Shown here: positions 38,652 to 50,922 of the stretch, piece by piece
How the letters are laid out: every line of letters starts with the position of its first letter
Position numbering within the stretch: position 1 is the stretch's first letter
Assembly: GCA_026008535.1 (NCBI GenBank)
Contig: BRKX01000014.1
Span: forward strand, 52,873,006 to 52,937,005
Source of the DNA: Perilla frutescens
Taxonomy: Eukaryota; Streptophyta; Magnoliopsida; Lamiales; Lamiaceae
Direction of reading: 5' to 3'
Length of the DNA stretch: 64,000 bases
The notes under the pieces: model-generated
Databases searched by the model: none
What the model saw: only the letters and a program-made list of their open reading frames with translations
Told to the model about the DNA's origin: nothing
Translations under genes and position numbers: made by a program

Positions 38652-39339
38652 CAGTGGTGGATCTAGAATTTTTTTTTCTGGGGGCGAACTATATACATTG
38701 TATGTTAAATGTAAGTTTTTTTCCGGTAAACAAAAAAACAATATTTAATAACATATTATGATATCGAAAATCACAATTATAGACAAGATAAAATATGTGA
38801 GTGATTAATAAAATATATAAATATTTAATAATTTAAAATGAATATATCAACATTTCATACTGAATTGTTAACCATAATTATCCACTCGCTTGTCATGAAT
38901 GAAAAAGAGATACTACCATTTCCTAATTTAAATTTTTTAAACCATAACACGTCTCACTTATCATAAACGAAAATGGTCATTAGTAAAAAAAATAAAATTT
39001 TAAACAATAAATAATAAATTGATATAAATAATTATTAAAATATTTTTCAATTTGATTTGTTATTCACGAGATTTATTCTCTCTAATTCAAACAAGCATAA
39101 ATTCTTAATTTACCTTTAAAATTCCCTAAGTTTATATCATATCATTAATTATTCTACTAAAACCATTAATTCTTAAATTAGATTTAAAATTAGAGACCAC
39201 TTCTTTTTAAAATGAGAGAGAAACAGGGAAGGGTGGGGTCGTGGGATGTGGGTAGCGGTTTAGATTTATTTAATAAAAGCATAGTAGCACTGCAGCAACT
39301 TCCCTTTCGGTTGGGAGGAGGGTGGTGAAAATGCCACTG
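38652..39339. mobile_element. hAT-like non-autonomous element, 688 bp
   Basis: Begins CAGTGGTGGATCTAGAA and ends GCCACTG, giving short inverted termini CAGTGG/CCACTG as in many plant hAT elements. The text 'tctgggggcgaac' is typical of such termini. No clear 8-bp target duplication is visible. Instead a roughly 48-bp direct repeat lies outside the element (38595-38642 and 39342-39389, about 85% identical), with the left copy about 10 bp away from the element end. Confidence 0.55.
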
Positions 39340-39389
39340 CAAATAATCAACTAGAAAGCAATAAAGGATTTAACGTGCTTAGCATTACG

Positions 39390-40248
39390 CTCTCCCCAAA
39401 CTTATTCAAAACCCAAGGGTTTAATGAGTTTGAAAGAGAAGCAAGATGTTCGTTAAATCCACTTATTGAGAATGGAGATATCAGATACGCCATTGATGGA
39501 GTAAATGGCGCTTTAGCATGCCCTATAGCTAATATCAACATTGTGTTGATGACGTTTTAACATGGAACTACTCTCAAATCAGCAAGGTGTATGTGGCAGA
39601 CATTTCGTCTCATGTTAGAATATTGATACTTTTAAACATTAAAAGTTATGTTTATTTTCACTAAATGATAAAACCATAATTGGGATGAACTATAACCATA
39701 GCAACATCATCGAAAAGAAAAAAAAACACAGATGTACCAAAATCAGAATTGAATTCGATGCACGAGAGAAAACTAAAGAAGATGAACATATCAATCAAGA
39801 GGAAATCTGAAGAACATGAAATAATAAAGAAATTCTTTTAGAATGATCTACAAAAAAAAAAAAAAAATAACATCAACCCCCAAAAAAGTAATGAAATGTA
39901 TACAAACAAATCAATCAAATAAGAAACCCTAAAGAATCAAAATCTAAAGGTAATAAAATAATTAAAAAATCATGAAGAATCAAAATTCATATTGAACCAG
40001 CAATAACGAGTTCAATTGTCCACATTAAAATCAAGTTTTGTTTTAACTTAAATCTTAAGAACCATTTACTATTCTTAATTATAGTGTCATGTTTGTGTTC
40101 AACCTTAATTATCATTGTGTCATGTTGTGATATATCGTGTTGACACGATAATGCGAATTATCTCACCTACCAGCAATCGCTACTCTACACTATTCACATG
40201 TATTTTTCATACATTTTTGTAAATAATTTCAATCACAAAAGTACAAAC

Positions 40249-40284
<36 letters not shown>

Positions 40285-41815
40285 TGCACGTATATATGAT
40301 TTTAGATCTATAATAAAAGAGAAATTATATTACTTAAAAAAATAAAGCTTGGTAGTAGAGCTTCGGGTGGATGCCCTTTTAATTTAGAAAACACCGAACT
40401 CAAAGTTTGAAGCCAAAAACTCTTAAAAAAAATTCAACACCAAAACTCGTATCCCTCCATTTCATTCACTCAAAGTTTCAATCTTTCTTTTGGGTTTGAG
40501 ATTTTTGACGAAGCCCGGGAAGAATTCTATGTATTAATTTCATTTGAGTTGACCACTATAAATCTCGTCAAGCGAGAAGAGATTTACAAATCGGTAAATT
40601 TCTATATTCCCTCTCTGTCTCAAAAGAATTGTATTGTAATCAGAAAAGTGATGAGAATTTATAGGCAACGGCAATCGCGATAGCTGGCAGTGGTTCGTTA
40701 GTGGTTCGTTTTAGTTTTGGGTTTCAAAAACCTGCCGGCAATTTAATGTGAATGCTTCAATACTCATGATTTTATTATAGGATTGCAAAAAAATGCCGCT
40801 TCAATAATAAAAATAACAATAATATCACTTTTTCACAAAAAATGGACGTGAATTGTTTAAATTACTACCCCTCACTATTCTCTCTGTATATATAATATAG
40901 ATTTGTGAGCATTTATTGTTTTATTAATTATTAACCATAATTTATTCATTTGTAAAAAAATTAGTTAATTGTAAAATTGTATGTAAAAATATGTGAAAAA
41001 TATTAGTGTGTGAGAAAAATGGGTGTTAGTGTGTGTTTGTTAAGGTTGTTAACTTTTCCATCCATAAAATGGACAATGTGATCCATTTTAGAAAATTGAT
41101 GGGCTAAATGGATCAAATAGTAAAAAAAGGGGCAATGTGAATTTTGTAGAATCATCGAGGGGGCTATATGAACTTTAACCTTTTTTCTGTGGAACATTAG
41201 AGATTCAGTTCTTAAACTTTAACAATGTATTAGCTTTCTCATACAAAAATATTTGAAAGCATTAATGTCTTGTTTGATGTCAAGATGCTAGCAAAATCTT
41301 TGCCATATGCTAATGAAGCCTCTCCTAATAAGAATAAAACAAAACCTTATAGCAATATAATTAATGATGACGAAGCATATCCTAATTGAGATGAAATAAA
41401 TGCATATAACAAGATAATTGATGATAATGAAATATTTATCATATGGTAACTAAACATATATATAAGTAAAGAATATATTTGTTATATGCTAATAAAGGAT
41501 ACCTAATTGCGACTAAATAAACATTGATAACAATAGAATTGATGCTGATGAATCATTTGTGACATCATAAAATAAAGTATTTTCAGCTTGAATAAGCATG
41601 AAAATTGAATACTTTGTATTTTTCGCTCATACTTTTTTTAGATGAACATATGCTTCACTAATTTTAAATATAAAATAATTAATAGACCTTTAAGTTGATA
41701 TATTATTTGCGTATTTGATCTGAGCTGTCCAATTTTTATGGATTGATGGTGTAGATGGATTGTAGTTTACAAATAATCACACTAATTGTTCAAATATGAC
41801 AATAACCTTTAAATA
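39390..41815. other. Spacer with microsatellite, no gene
   Basis: No gene recognised. An (AAT)n run lies at 40251-40284. From about 41200 the sequence returns to module-related text: 'cattctcatacaaaaa'-like phrases shared with 29065, and 'tgagctgtccaatttttatg' shared with 35521. Confidence 0.45.
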
Positions 41816-41819
41816 TGCT

Positions 41820-43515
41820 AATTATTTAAAGATTGAGAATTTCCTTGGTTGCGGTATATTATATCCATCTTCAATTTTCTTTCTTATTGTAGGAGTAGTG
41901 ATACTCATTTTTTAGAGTTTTATATAAAAGATAAAGAAGTGTTTATTAAAATTTAAAAGAAAAGAAAATTTAAAAGGCATGCAGACACATAATTAAAAGA
42001 AAAGAATAAAGAATGAAAAGCAGTATGATTGGAATCAATAATTGATCAACTATGTACCACACCACATATGATTTTACTAATTTATCTTATATTGAAATCA
42101 ATAATTTATCTACTTTACTAATTTCCTGCATAAATAAATAAGATTAATGAGATCTGCGGAGAGCGGAAGGAAGAGCATATGAAACACTAATATAGTTCGA
42201 TCAGATCAGATCAGAGTTCTAAGCTACCATTTTAATAAAGGTACGTATATATGCAGATTATATATATCAGTAAATTATGATGGGATTTTTACTATATATT
42301 TTGGCCCAAACATTAATTTTTATTTACTCGCCAATTACTCTTCATAATTGATTGTTGTCCATGCATTAAAACAGCAGAAGACCAAGACTCATAATTCTCT
42401 CTCTAAAAAAAAAGCAACAATTAGTACCTCATATCTAACATATATATCATCAGATCAAAAACTTAAGCTGAAATTAAACCCTCATTTTACAATTAATTTG
42501 AATTTTTGTGAAGAAGAGAATTCCATATACACCAAAACAATATTCAACTTAATTAACTGGTATATATATTTAAAATTAATTGGGTGTTTTATCTATTATT
42601 TGCAAAGTAGAAGTTAATTACATCTACAACCCCGACCTTCTAATTAATTACAATTAAAATGTTATCAAAATCTCAATTTTACTCCCTCAAAAAAAAAATC
42701 TCAACTTTACCCCAGAAGATTATAACTCATTATATTGTTCTTGACAATACTCAATTCTACGAGGTTGAATTTTCAGTCCTCTTACGTCACGTCAAAAAAC
42801 TGCGCAATTTTTGTAATAATTAGACGGATTATGATTTGAAGGAATCTAACCGGTGTTAAAATTTGAAGTAAAATATCTTTTTTATTATTATTATTTTTAA
42901 TAAAGATAATGTCTAAATAGATCCCGCAACTATTTTCTAAGAGCACTTTCCTTCATAAATAAATTTTCAGTTCAAATTGATCATATAATCTTTTCAAACA
43001 CTACCTCGTCGAGGAGAACATACGACCACAAGGTAATAAACAGCTCAAATTCGACACGTTTGGCCGGAAATTGAGGGAAAAAATGTAGTTGTTTTCACTT
43101 GAAATTTTTTAAACTTGTTCGAGCTCAAGTCCAAATCTTGCAAATACATTTTTGGAACCCTTGAAATGTAAGGAACACGATAGTATGATTTAATTTGAAA
43201 AATATTCGGTGAAATCAAAGATCCCAAATTTGGTGTTTTAAAAATTCAAAACTTTGAACGTGAAAACGAAGATTGTAATGACCTCAAATTCATAAATTAA
43301 TCAATGCAAAAGATATATAATGCCCATATTATATATACTTATGCAACTGTACAAATGGAAGGTCAACTCCTGGTAGTATTTATATTATTAAATGTATAAT
43401 ATCTACAAAATCGATCAGGTTCATGCATGCAACCGTAAATTTCTTTTAACAAACTCTTCATGTCATTAATCTGCAGTACAAGGTTTTATGAAAATTGGAT
43501 TAACTTTAAAATATT
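41820..43515 (+). repeat. Leader module copy 6 (closest to the NLR gene)
   Basis: Upstream block 41825-42020, 'cggaaggaagagcatatg' (about 42165), exon end 'taagctaccattttaataaag' minus its last base with donor at 42241 (AAAG|GTACGT), 'ttttggccca' (42300), 'atctaacatatatatcatca', 'gggtgttttatctattattt' (42583), and the long segment collinear with 33285-34425. If this module drives the NLR gene, the 42241 donor and the acceptor at 45417 would enclose a 3.2-kb leader intron. That is inference only. Confidence 0.75.
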
Positions 43516-44459
43516 GTATAAACAGGACCGTCTCAATCATTTTGTAGGCCATGTGCAAATGATAAAAATTAGGCCCTAAAATTAAAAAGAAATGTTATAA
43601 TTTTATAATTATCGTAATATTATTAGAAAGACTAAAAATTCAAAATATTATTGTCTTTACAGTGTCGATAATATTCTCAATAAAACATTAAACAAGTATG
43701 AATCTTCTACGATTTTACATAAAATGTGATACTCTTCTAGCACTCTTTAAAGCAAATTCATCAATCAAATCTTCACTTACAATATTTTAAAAAATATCAT
43801 TTTCTATGACTATCATCGCCAATTCATTAAATACTTCCTGTGACATCGTCGAATGTACATATGGCTTCAACAACTTCAATTTTGAAAAACTTATTTATGC
43901 AAATGCAACAATCACGGGAATAGTCAATAAAATTTTATATGTGACAATTGTTAGGAAAATAGTCTAAAACTTTCATAAACTTCAAAATATCAAGAGGTGC
44001 TATATTCGTTCTAAGAATTAAAATCAGAATTAGAATAAAGGAATAAAAGAATTCGTGCATGTAGATGATAGAATTCTCCATCAACTCGCTCAAGCAGATA
44101 ATTAAATTCAGATTTCTGAATCATTTAAATTTCAAACAAAAAAAAATCAAAAAAAGATGAAGAATAGGGTTTAAGAAAAATACTCACTGGGGATTTGGCC
44201 TTTGGGGGAATCATGGAATGAAAGAAAAACTTAGTAATTATAGAATTATAGTGACAACAAACTCAGAAGCGTGATTTGTGAAGGAATATTGGAGTTTGAT
44301 ATGAGTAGAGATGTTTGTATTAGGTATTACAACGAAGGGGAGAGAATGAAGTGAATTTAATTTATTAAAAAATATATAAGGTATATTAAATAGAAGTAAA
44401 AAAATTGAGGCACTAAAAATTGTGAGGGCCTGTACGAAAGCTCACATTACCCACCCTGT
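43516..44459 (-). mobile_element. hAT transposon relic splitting the module
   Basis: The 944-bp insertion, absent from the paralogous site at about 34420, begins CAGGACCGTC and ends CCACCCTG (inverted CAGG/CCTG). The termini include 'taggccctaaaatt', common in plant hAT relics. No intact 8-bp target duplication is visible. It encodes a broken transposase piece on the minus strand. Confidence 0.75.
43720..43925 (-). pseudogene. hAT transposase C-terminal fragment
   Basis: The minus-strand translation gives a degenerate hAT C-terminal dimerisation region: an SFSKLKLLKPY motif, STMSQE, then ELAMIVIEND and DLIDEFALKSARR. At least two in-frame stops interrupt it. This is the conserved tail of plant TTF-zinc-finger/hAT transposases. 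The rest of the protein is missing, so it cannot be active. Confidence 0.8.
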
Positions 44460-44857
44460 ACTAAGAAACAAAATAAGAAGTCAATGATAAATCTACTTTT
44501 TATTGTTTATCGACATTACAGACCATATTGTTATATGTTTGGTACGTCTTTTATTTTTATTGCATAGGTTTGAACATCTCTCTAAAATAACTTAAAATGT
44601 GAATGAATGGAAGAATGAATAATAGTAGCATGAAGTGTACCTAGCTAGTGTTGATAATAATATAATGTATGTGTTTGTTCATTTCATTGATTGCTCTACA
44701 ATTATTGTACTTCTTTCATATTAATTTCCACATAATCACATGCAATTGGTCAGAACACATAATGCATATATGGACATGTACTACATTTTACTGTAAATTT
44801 TTTGATATATCAAGAAGGTGTTTTATTATTTTAAAAAATGTTGTTGTGTTGTGATTT

Positions 44858-44904
<47 letters not shown>

Positions 44905-45590
44905 CTTATACAATGAGTTTGTTCAGAATATAAAGTCTCCCACTTCAAAAATTTGAGGAGTAGACTTTTGGGAAAATATTTTCCACTTAATTAGTCGTTG
45001 AAAAAGTTAGTCCTTCGTTCCATGTGTAGGATATATAATTTGCAGATGTTATATACCTAATTGTCATTGAATAAACATTACAATAATATAATTGATACTG
45101 ATGAAATATTTGTCATATGCTAACAAAACATTTGTCATAGAGATACTAGGGGTATTTTCACCATTTCATTATAGCTAAGTGAAAATAAACGTATATAATC
45201 TATTAGTTTATATCGGCAACAACTCAGCCCATCATCTATCAATCCACTTTCAATTTCCCTTTCTTTCATCAAACTTTTGTTAATATATTTTACTGCTAAT
45301 TTTAGATTTTTTTTTTAGACTTAATTTGATGACATAATAGTAAGAGTCCTATTAGGAGAATTTTGTTGTAGTTTCCTCTGGATTCAACTTGAATGTTGTT
45401 TTTTTCATTTGTGTAGATGTTTATGATTGATTCTAACTCTCATTAAAGAAAACAATATTTGGTTTTATTAAATTTTTAATCTTTAATGCTAAAATATAAT
45501 TGTGTTGACATACAACAACTTTATCAAAGTTGTAACAAATTTATATTTTTGTCTTAAAAATAATATACAATATTTTTTATATTAATGTTT
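44460..45590 (+). repeat. Module segment resuming after the hAT relic, up to the NLR 5' flank
   Basis: Resumes at 'actaagaaacaaaataagaa', collinear with 34420-35160 and then with 35630-36280. It contains (CT)20 at 44861-44900, 'aaagtctcccacttcaaaaa', and the acceptor block 'cattt gtgtag|atgtttatg' (acceptor at 45417). It ends about 500 bp before the NLR start codon. Confidence 0.75.
44861..44900 (+). repeat. (CT)20 microsatellite
   Basis: A 40-bp CT run at the position matching the (CT)66 run at 34839-34970 in the paralogous segment. Confidence 0.95.
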
Positions 45591-45833
45591 GTTTTTGAAA
45601 AACTATAAATCCAAAATTAATAACAATATATATATATATAATCAAAAATAATTGATGAAGAATTTAAAAGATGAAACGGTCTAGCAGAAGATTTCCAAAG
45701 ATAAGTAATCAGTATACCTATTTGAGGTGGAGTGGATCAGAATGTGTAAAAGTTGCACCATTTTCCGTATTTTGAGAATCTGACTATGTTTTACAATTCG
45801 TTAAAATTGAACCAAACACAAAATTTAAAAAAT

Positions 45834-46033
45834 AATAGATTCAATGTCAACCAACCTTAATTTTTGTTGTCTAATATTGATATATTGTTAGAAATGAAAT
45901 CATTAAATACTAGCATTGAATACAATAAATCACAATAGATTCAATGTCAACCAACCTTAATTTTTATTGTCTAATATTGATATATTGTTAGAAATGAAAT
46001 CATTAAATACTAGCATTGAATACAATAAATCAC
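45834..46033 (+). repeat. 100-bp tandem duplication in the NLR 5' flank
   Basis: The unit starting 'tcaatgtcaaccaacc' occurs at 45841 and 45941, exactly 100 bp apart, with one difference (g/a at about 45866/45966). It ends about 90 bp before the NLR start codon, so it lies in the promoter or leader. The near identity means it is recent. Confidence 0.97.
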
Positions 46034-46101
46034 ATGTTAGAATTTTGGAGTCGTATTTCACACAAAGCCAACTAATACCGAGTAAAGCTTTTCTAACCCT
46101 T

Positions 46102-46164
46102 ATGTGATTGATGTTAGAGAAATGGCAGAAAATATTGCTGCAGAGGTTCTTAGACCAGTTATAG
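46102..46164 (+). promoter_or_regulatory. Upstream start codons overlapping the NLR start
   Basis: Two ATGs lie just before the main start at 46122. ATG-TGA at 46102-46107 is a start-stop minimal uORF. The ATG at 46111 opens an 17-18 codon frame that passes through the main start in another frame and ends about 40 bases inside the gene. If transcription begins upstream, both could lower translation of the receptor. Confidence 0.4.
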
Positions 46165-49100
46165 AAGCTACAGTGAAATCGGTTGGTGCAACAATGAAAC
46201 GCCAATTCAATTATCTCTGTTGCTTCACTTCCAACATCGCAACTCTCAAAGATGAAGCCCAAGCACTAGAAAATACAGCAGGAGACCTGCAGGATCGAGT
46301 TAATAGTGCAAGAGATAATGTACAAGTCATTACCCGTGAGGTTGAGACTTGGTTAACAAAGTCTAATCACATGAAAGACTTAAAGAAAACAATTTTGGAT
46401 GAAGTTCCAAATGTAGAAAGTGGTTGTTTGAAGCTTCGAGCTCGTTTTTCTCTTAGCAAGAGAGCTAAGAAAACAGCTGATGATATGAAAGATCTTCGAG
46501 ATCGGTGCAAGTTCGATGTTATCTCCCAACCAGGACCTTCAGCAGCAATGGAAGCAGTTCCATTAGGAACCACATTTGACTTCAAGTCAAGAAAACAAAT
46601 TGAAGAATACATCATGAAAAGTTTGAGAGATGGAGATATGAATATGATGGGGATATGTGGGATGGGAGGTCTAGGAAAGACTACCATGGCCAAAATGATC
46701 ATGAACAGGGCATTGAAGGATCAATTATTTGACGAAGTTGTGATAGCAGTGGTCAGTCAACCAGTAGACAAGTTGAAAATTCAGCTTGAGATTGGTGAAC
46801 CATTGGGTTTGAAGAATCTCAAAGAGGAAACTTCGATGGCAAATAGAGTACAAATGTTACATACGAGACTAACTGCTGGCACGAAGAGAATTCTCCTAGT
46901 CTTGGATGATGTCTGGCACAGACTAGTGATAGAAGAATTAGGAATACCTAGTGGTTGCAAAGATTGCACAATCCTTTTAACTTCCCGTAATCAAGATGTT
47001 TTGCGAGCAATGAATGTTGAAAAGGTTTTTGGAATGGAGGTCTTAACTAAAGAAGACGCATGGTTTCTGTTTAGAGAGACAGCTGGCACATGTGTGGATG
47101 ATATTGGATTGAATTCTATAGCAAAGGAAGTGGTAGAAGAGTGCAAACGATTGCCGATCGCCCTTTCAATTGTTGGTGCAGCACTGAAAGATGAGAAGAA
47201 TAAGGGTATTTGGAAAGATGCAGTACGGCAATTGAGAAAAGCTAATCCAACTAATATCCCGGATTTTATTAAAAAAGTTTATAAACCCCTAAAAGTAAGT
47301 TACGAAAAGTTGGAGTCTCAAGAAGCCAAATCCGTATTCTTGCTCTGCTGCTTGTTCGGTGAAGATGCTAATATTTCTCTTGATTACTTGACTTATTTCT
47401 GCATGGCATTGGACATATTTGAAGGAGGCATCAGTAATTTGGAAGAAGCAAGAAATAGAATGAGTGCATTGATTAAGAGGCTTAAAAGTCGGTCTTTGCT
47501 GTTAGATGGTCCGAATGAATATTATGTCAGAATGCATGATGTAGTTCGTGATGTTTGCATATTCATTGCTAAAGAGAGAGGATACATTGATGGCAATGAT
47601 TGCACTTGGATTTCTTCCTTTCATACGACGGCCAGAGAAAGTACAAACTTACATCTTCTCTTCTTGAGTGGTGATTCTTCAGAACTAGAGGAAAAAATCA
47701 ACAAATTCGACGATTCCTTTGCTGAAGGGATCAGAGATCTCCAGGTGTTGTTCATTGAGAAATACTCATTATTGACATCACTACCGCACACTACAGAGTC
47801 ATTAAGAAATCTCAAAACTTTGGTCTTAGATACATGTGATGAACTCGAGACAATATCTTTTGTTGGGGAGTTGGTACATCTTGAGATTCTCATTTGTTGC
47901 AACTGTGCTTCGATTAAAGAGTTACCACCGGAGATGAAGCGATTAAACCGCCTGAAATTGTTAGATCTTTCGTTTTGTGAAAATCTGCAAAGAATAGGTG
48001 GAGGAATCATATCAAGTCTGGTTGGGTTGGAGGAGTTGAAGATGTTGTGGAGCTTCAAGAAATGGGATAGCAACGAAAGAGAGAATGGGAATGCAACGGT
48101 GAGAGAGCTGGAGGCCTTGACCAATTTGAGGTGCTTGGAGATTGAGATAGATGATCCTGCCTTAGCTGTCGAAAACATGCGTCTCTCATCAAAGTTGGAC
48201 AGATTTCGAATCAGAATTTCTGTGGAATTTCAAATCTTTCCATATTCGTTTAACAAAACAATGAGTCTAAAGTGGGAGGGAGAAACTTGTGTAGGAGAAT
48301 GGATTGAGAAGCAGCTTATAAGTGATGCCGAATGTCTAGAGTTAACCGGAAATGGTGCAAGTAATGTGGACTACTTCGAAAAATGTCCAAACATAAGGCG
48401 CTTGGACTTGCGTAGCTGTGAGACAATGAAGAATATTGGGAAAACATCAATGGATAATGCTACTGTGTTCCCTCACATGGAGTATCTGGAGCTTCACTCT
48501 CTTCCCCAATTAGAAGAGATATTGGATGGTCCAATTTCGTCCAATTCTTTCAACAATCTCAAGAAATTAAAACTTGAAGATTTGCCGGAACTAAAGCAAT
48601 TGTGGAAGAGCAGTAGTAGTAGTCCAGTTTTCCACAACCTTTCTTCCATATATATTGTCCGTTGTCACTGCCTACGCAATCTAGGCCAGTTGTCATCAAT
48701 TGTAGAAAATAATTGTTCTTCACAGCTCCAATTTCTAAGAGTTGAGGATTGTGAGATGATGGAACAAGTGTTTTTATGGAACGAAGAAGACAAACGGAGA
48801 ATAACAAAAATAATGTTCCCAAAACTGAAGGAGGTTGTGTTATATGATCTGCCAAATCTGGTAAGTTTGTGTCAAGGAATTGGAAGCATTGAATTCCCTC
48901 TACTGACGGAAATGAGGATTACAAAATGCACAAAAATAAAAAGTATAGTTTCAAGTGAAGAGAACAACCGTGGAGGCAGCAGAAATGCACACATTATTGA
49001 TGATTATCATTCTCCACATCTCTTTTGCCAACCACAAAATGTGGGTATCACATTTTTTAGTTTACTCAATTTACATTTTACTTCATTTCTCAATTATTAT

Positions 49101-50760
49101 TATTATTATTATAAAAAATATCAGTTATTATTATTATTATTAAGGGAAACATGTCAGTTTAAGCCAAAAGTGGTTGTAAATTTTTATTTTTTTTATTTAA
49201 AGTAATTAACAAAAAAAAATCACCCATTAATTAACATTTAGTATTCATTTTTTTTATAACCGAGTCATATATTAGCCTTTTCTCCATAGCATTATTTTTT
49301 TTATTTTTTTTTTTGCAGGTTTCATTTGACAGCCTCAAGATATTAACAATGGAAGGGAATGCATTCTATTGCCAAAAAATTTCAGTATCCTTCTTTAATG
49401 GATTGGAAGAGCTAACAGTCTGTGGGTATGAGGGAAGTATGAGTTTATTTACGTCTTCAATCGCTCGAAATTTTGTGAGTCTCAGAGGATTAAGTATAAG
49501 GAAATGTTATGAGATTGTTGAAGTAATTAAAGATGAGGAAGAGGAGGAAGCCGCGAGTGGTGGTGAAAGGCCTCTTCTATTTCCGAAGTTGGAAAAGCTT
49601 AAGTTGACTGATTTATGCAAATTGGAGAGCTTTTGCAAATGGAATTATGATGTGAACTTCAGGAAAATGGAAATTGATGGGTGCTCTAATTATATGATCA
49701 AAATATTCAACTTGGGATCCAATGTAAATTATGAATCACCAACCTTTTCTTTTATTTAATTTTAATTTATTATCTAGTTATTTGTAAGGTTACTGATCAG
49801 TACATTATTTGAATTGTAGGTTTCTTTCTCCTTTCATGGATTGGAAGAGCTAACAATCTCGAATTATGAAGGTGGAATGAGTTTATTTTCATCTTCAATG
49901 GCCGCAAATATTCTTGTCAGTCTCAGAAAATTACAAATATCTTCTTGTAAAGAGATGGTCAAAGTGATTAAAGACGAGAAAGAGGAGGAGAATGTGGTGA
50001 GTAGTGGTGGTGCTCAAACCACCACGACGATTCTATTTCCTAAATTGCAAGAACTGAAGTTGATTTCTTTAGGAAAATTGGAGAGCTTTTGTGGATGGAA
50101 ATATGATGTGAACTGCAGGATAATGGAAATTGATGGGTGCTCTAATTATATGATCAAAATATTCAACTTGGGATCCAATGTAAATTATGAATCACCAACC
50201 TTTTCTTCCATTTAATTTTAATTTATTATCTAGTTTTTTGTAAAGTTACTGATCAGTACATTATTTGAACTGTAGGTTTCTTTCTCCTTTCATGGATTGG
50301 AAGAGCTAACAATCTCGAATTATGAAGGCAGAATGAGTTTATTTTCGTCTTCAATGGCCACAAATATTCTTGTCAATCTCAAAGAATTAACGATACGTGA
50401 TTGTAAAGAGATGGTAAAAGTGATTGAAGACGAGAAAGAGGAGGAGAATGTGGTGAGTAGTGGTGGTGCTCAAACCACCACCACTATTCTATTTCCTAAA
50501 TTGCAGGAACTTTATTTGTGGAGTTTATACAAATTGGAGAGCTTTTGCGGATGGAAATGTGACGTCAAGTTGCCTTCATTAAGCACAGTAGACATTGACA
50601 AGTGCTCGAATATGAAAATTTTTACCCGAGGATCCTTGATTACACCAAATTTAGAAAGTGTCCAAATAAACGATAAAGAATTGGAAAGGGGTGAAAAGGA
50701 TTTGAATGGCGCAATGGAACAACATTACTTGACTCAAGAGAAGGTAATTTACAAGAACAA

Positions 50761-50800
<40 letters not shown>

Positions 50801-50891
50801 ATTGTTTTCTATCTTAATTAATTAATGGCACGCGTGTATATATGTGTTAATAGAAACCTGGAGGAATTATATAATTGTGTGTGTGTGTGTT

Positions 50892-50922
<31 letters not shown>

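Noticed and set aside
39583..39600. Inverted copy of the module phrase 'tgtggcagaca'
   Set aside because: Only about 11 bases match with no further similarity; likely chance.
46104..46121. Start of the NLR reading frame at 46104
   Set aside because: The codon there is GTG; the first in-frame ATG is 46122, which also gives the usual MAEN-type N-terminus.
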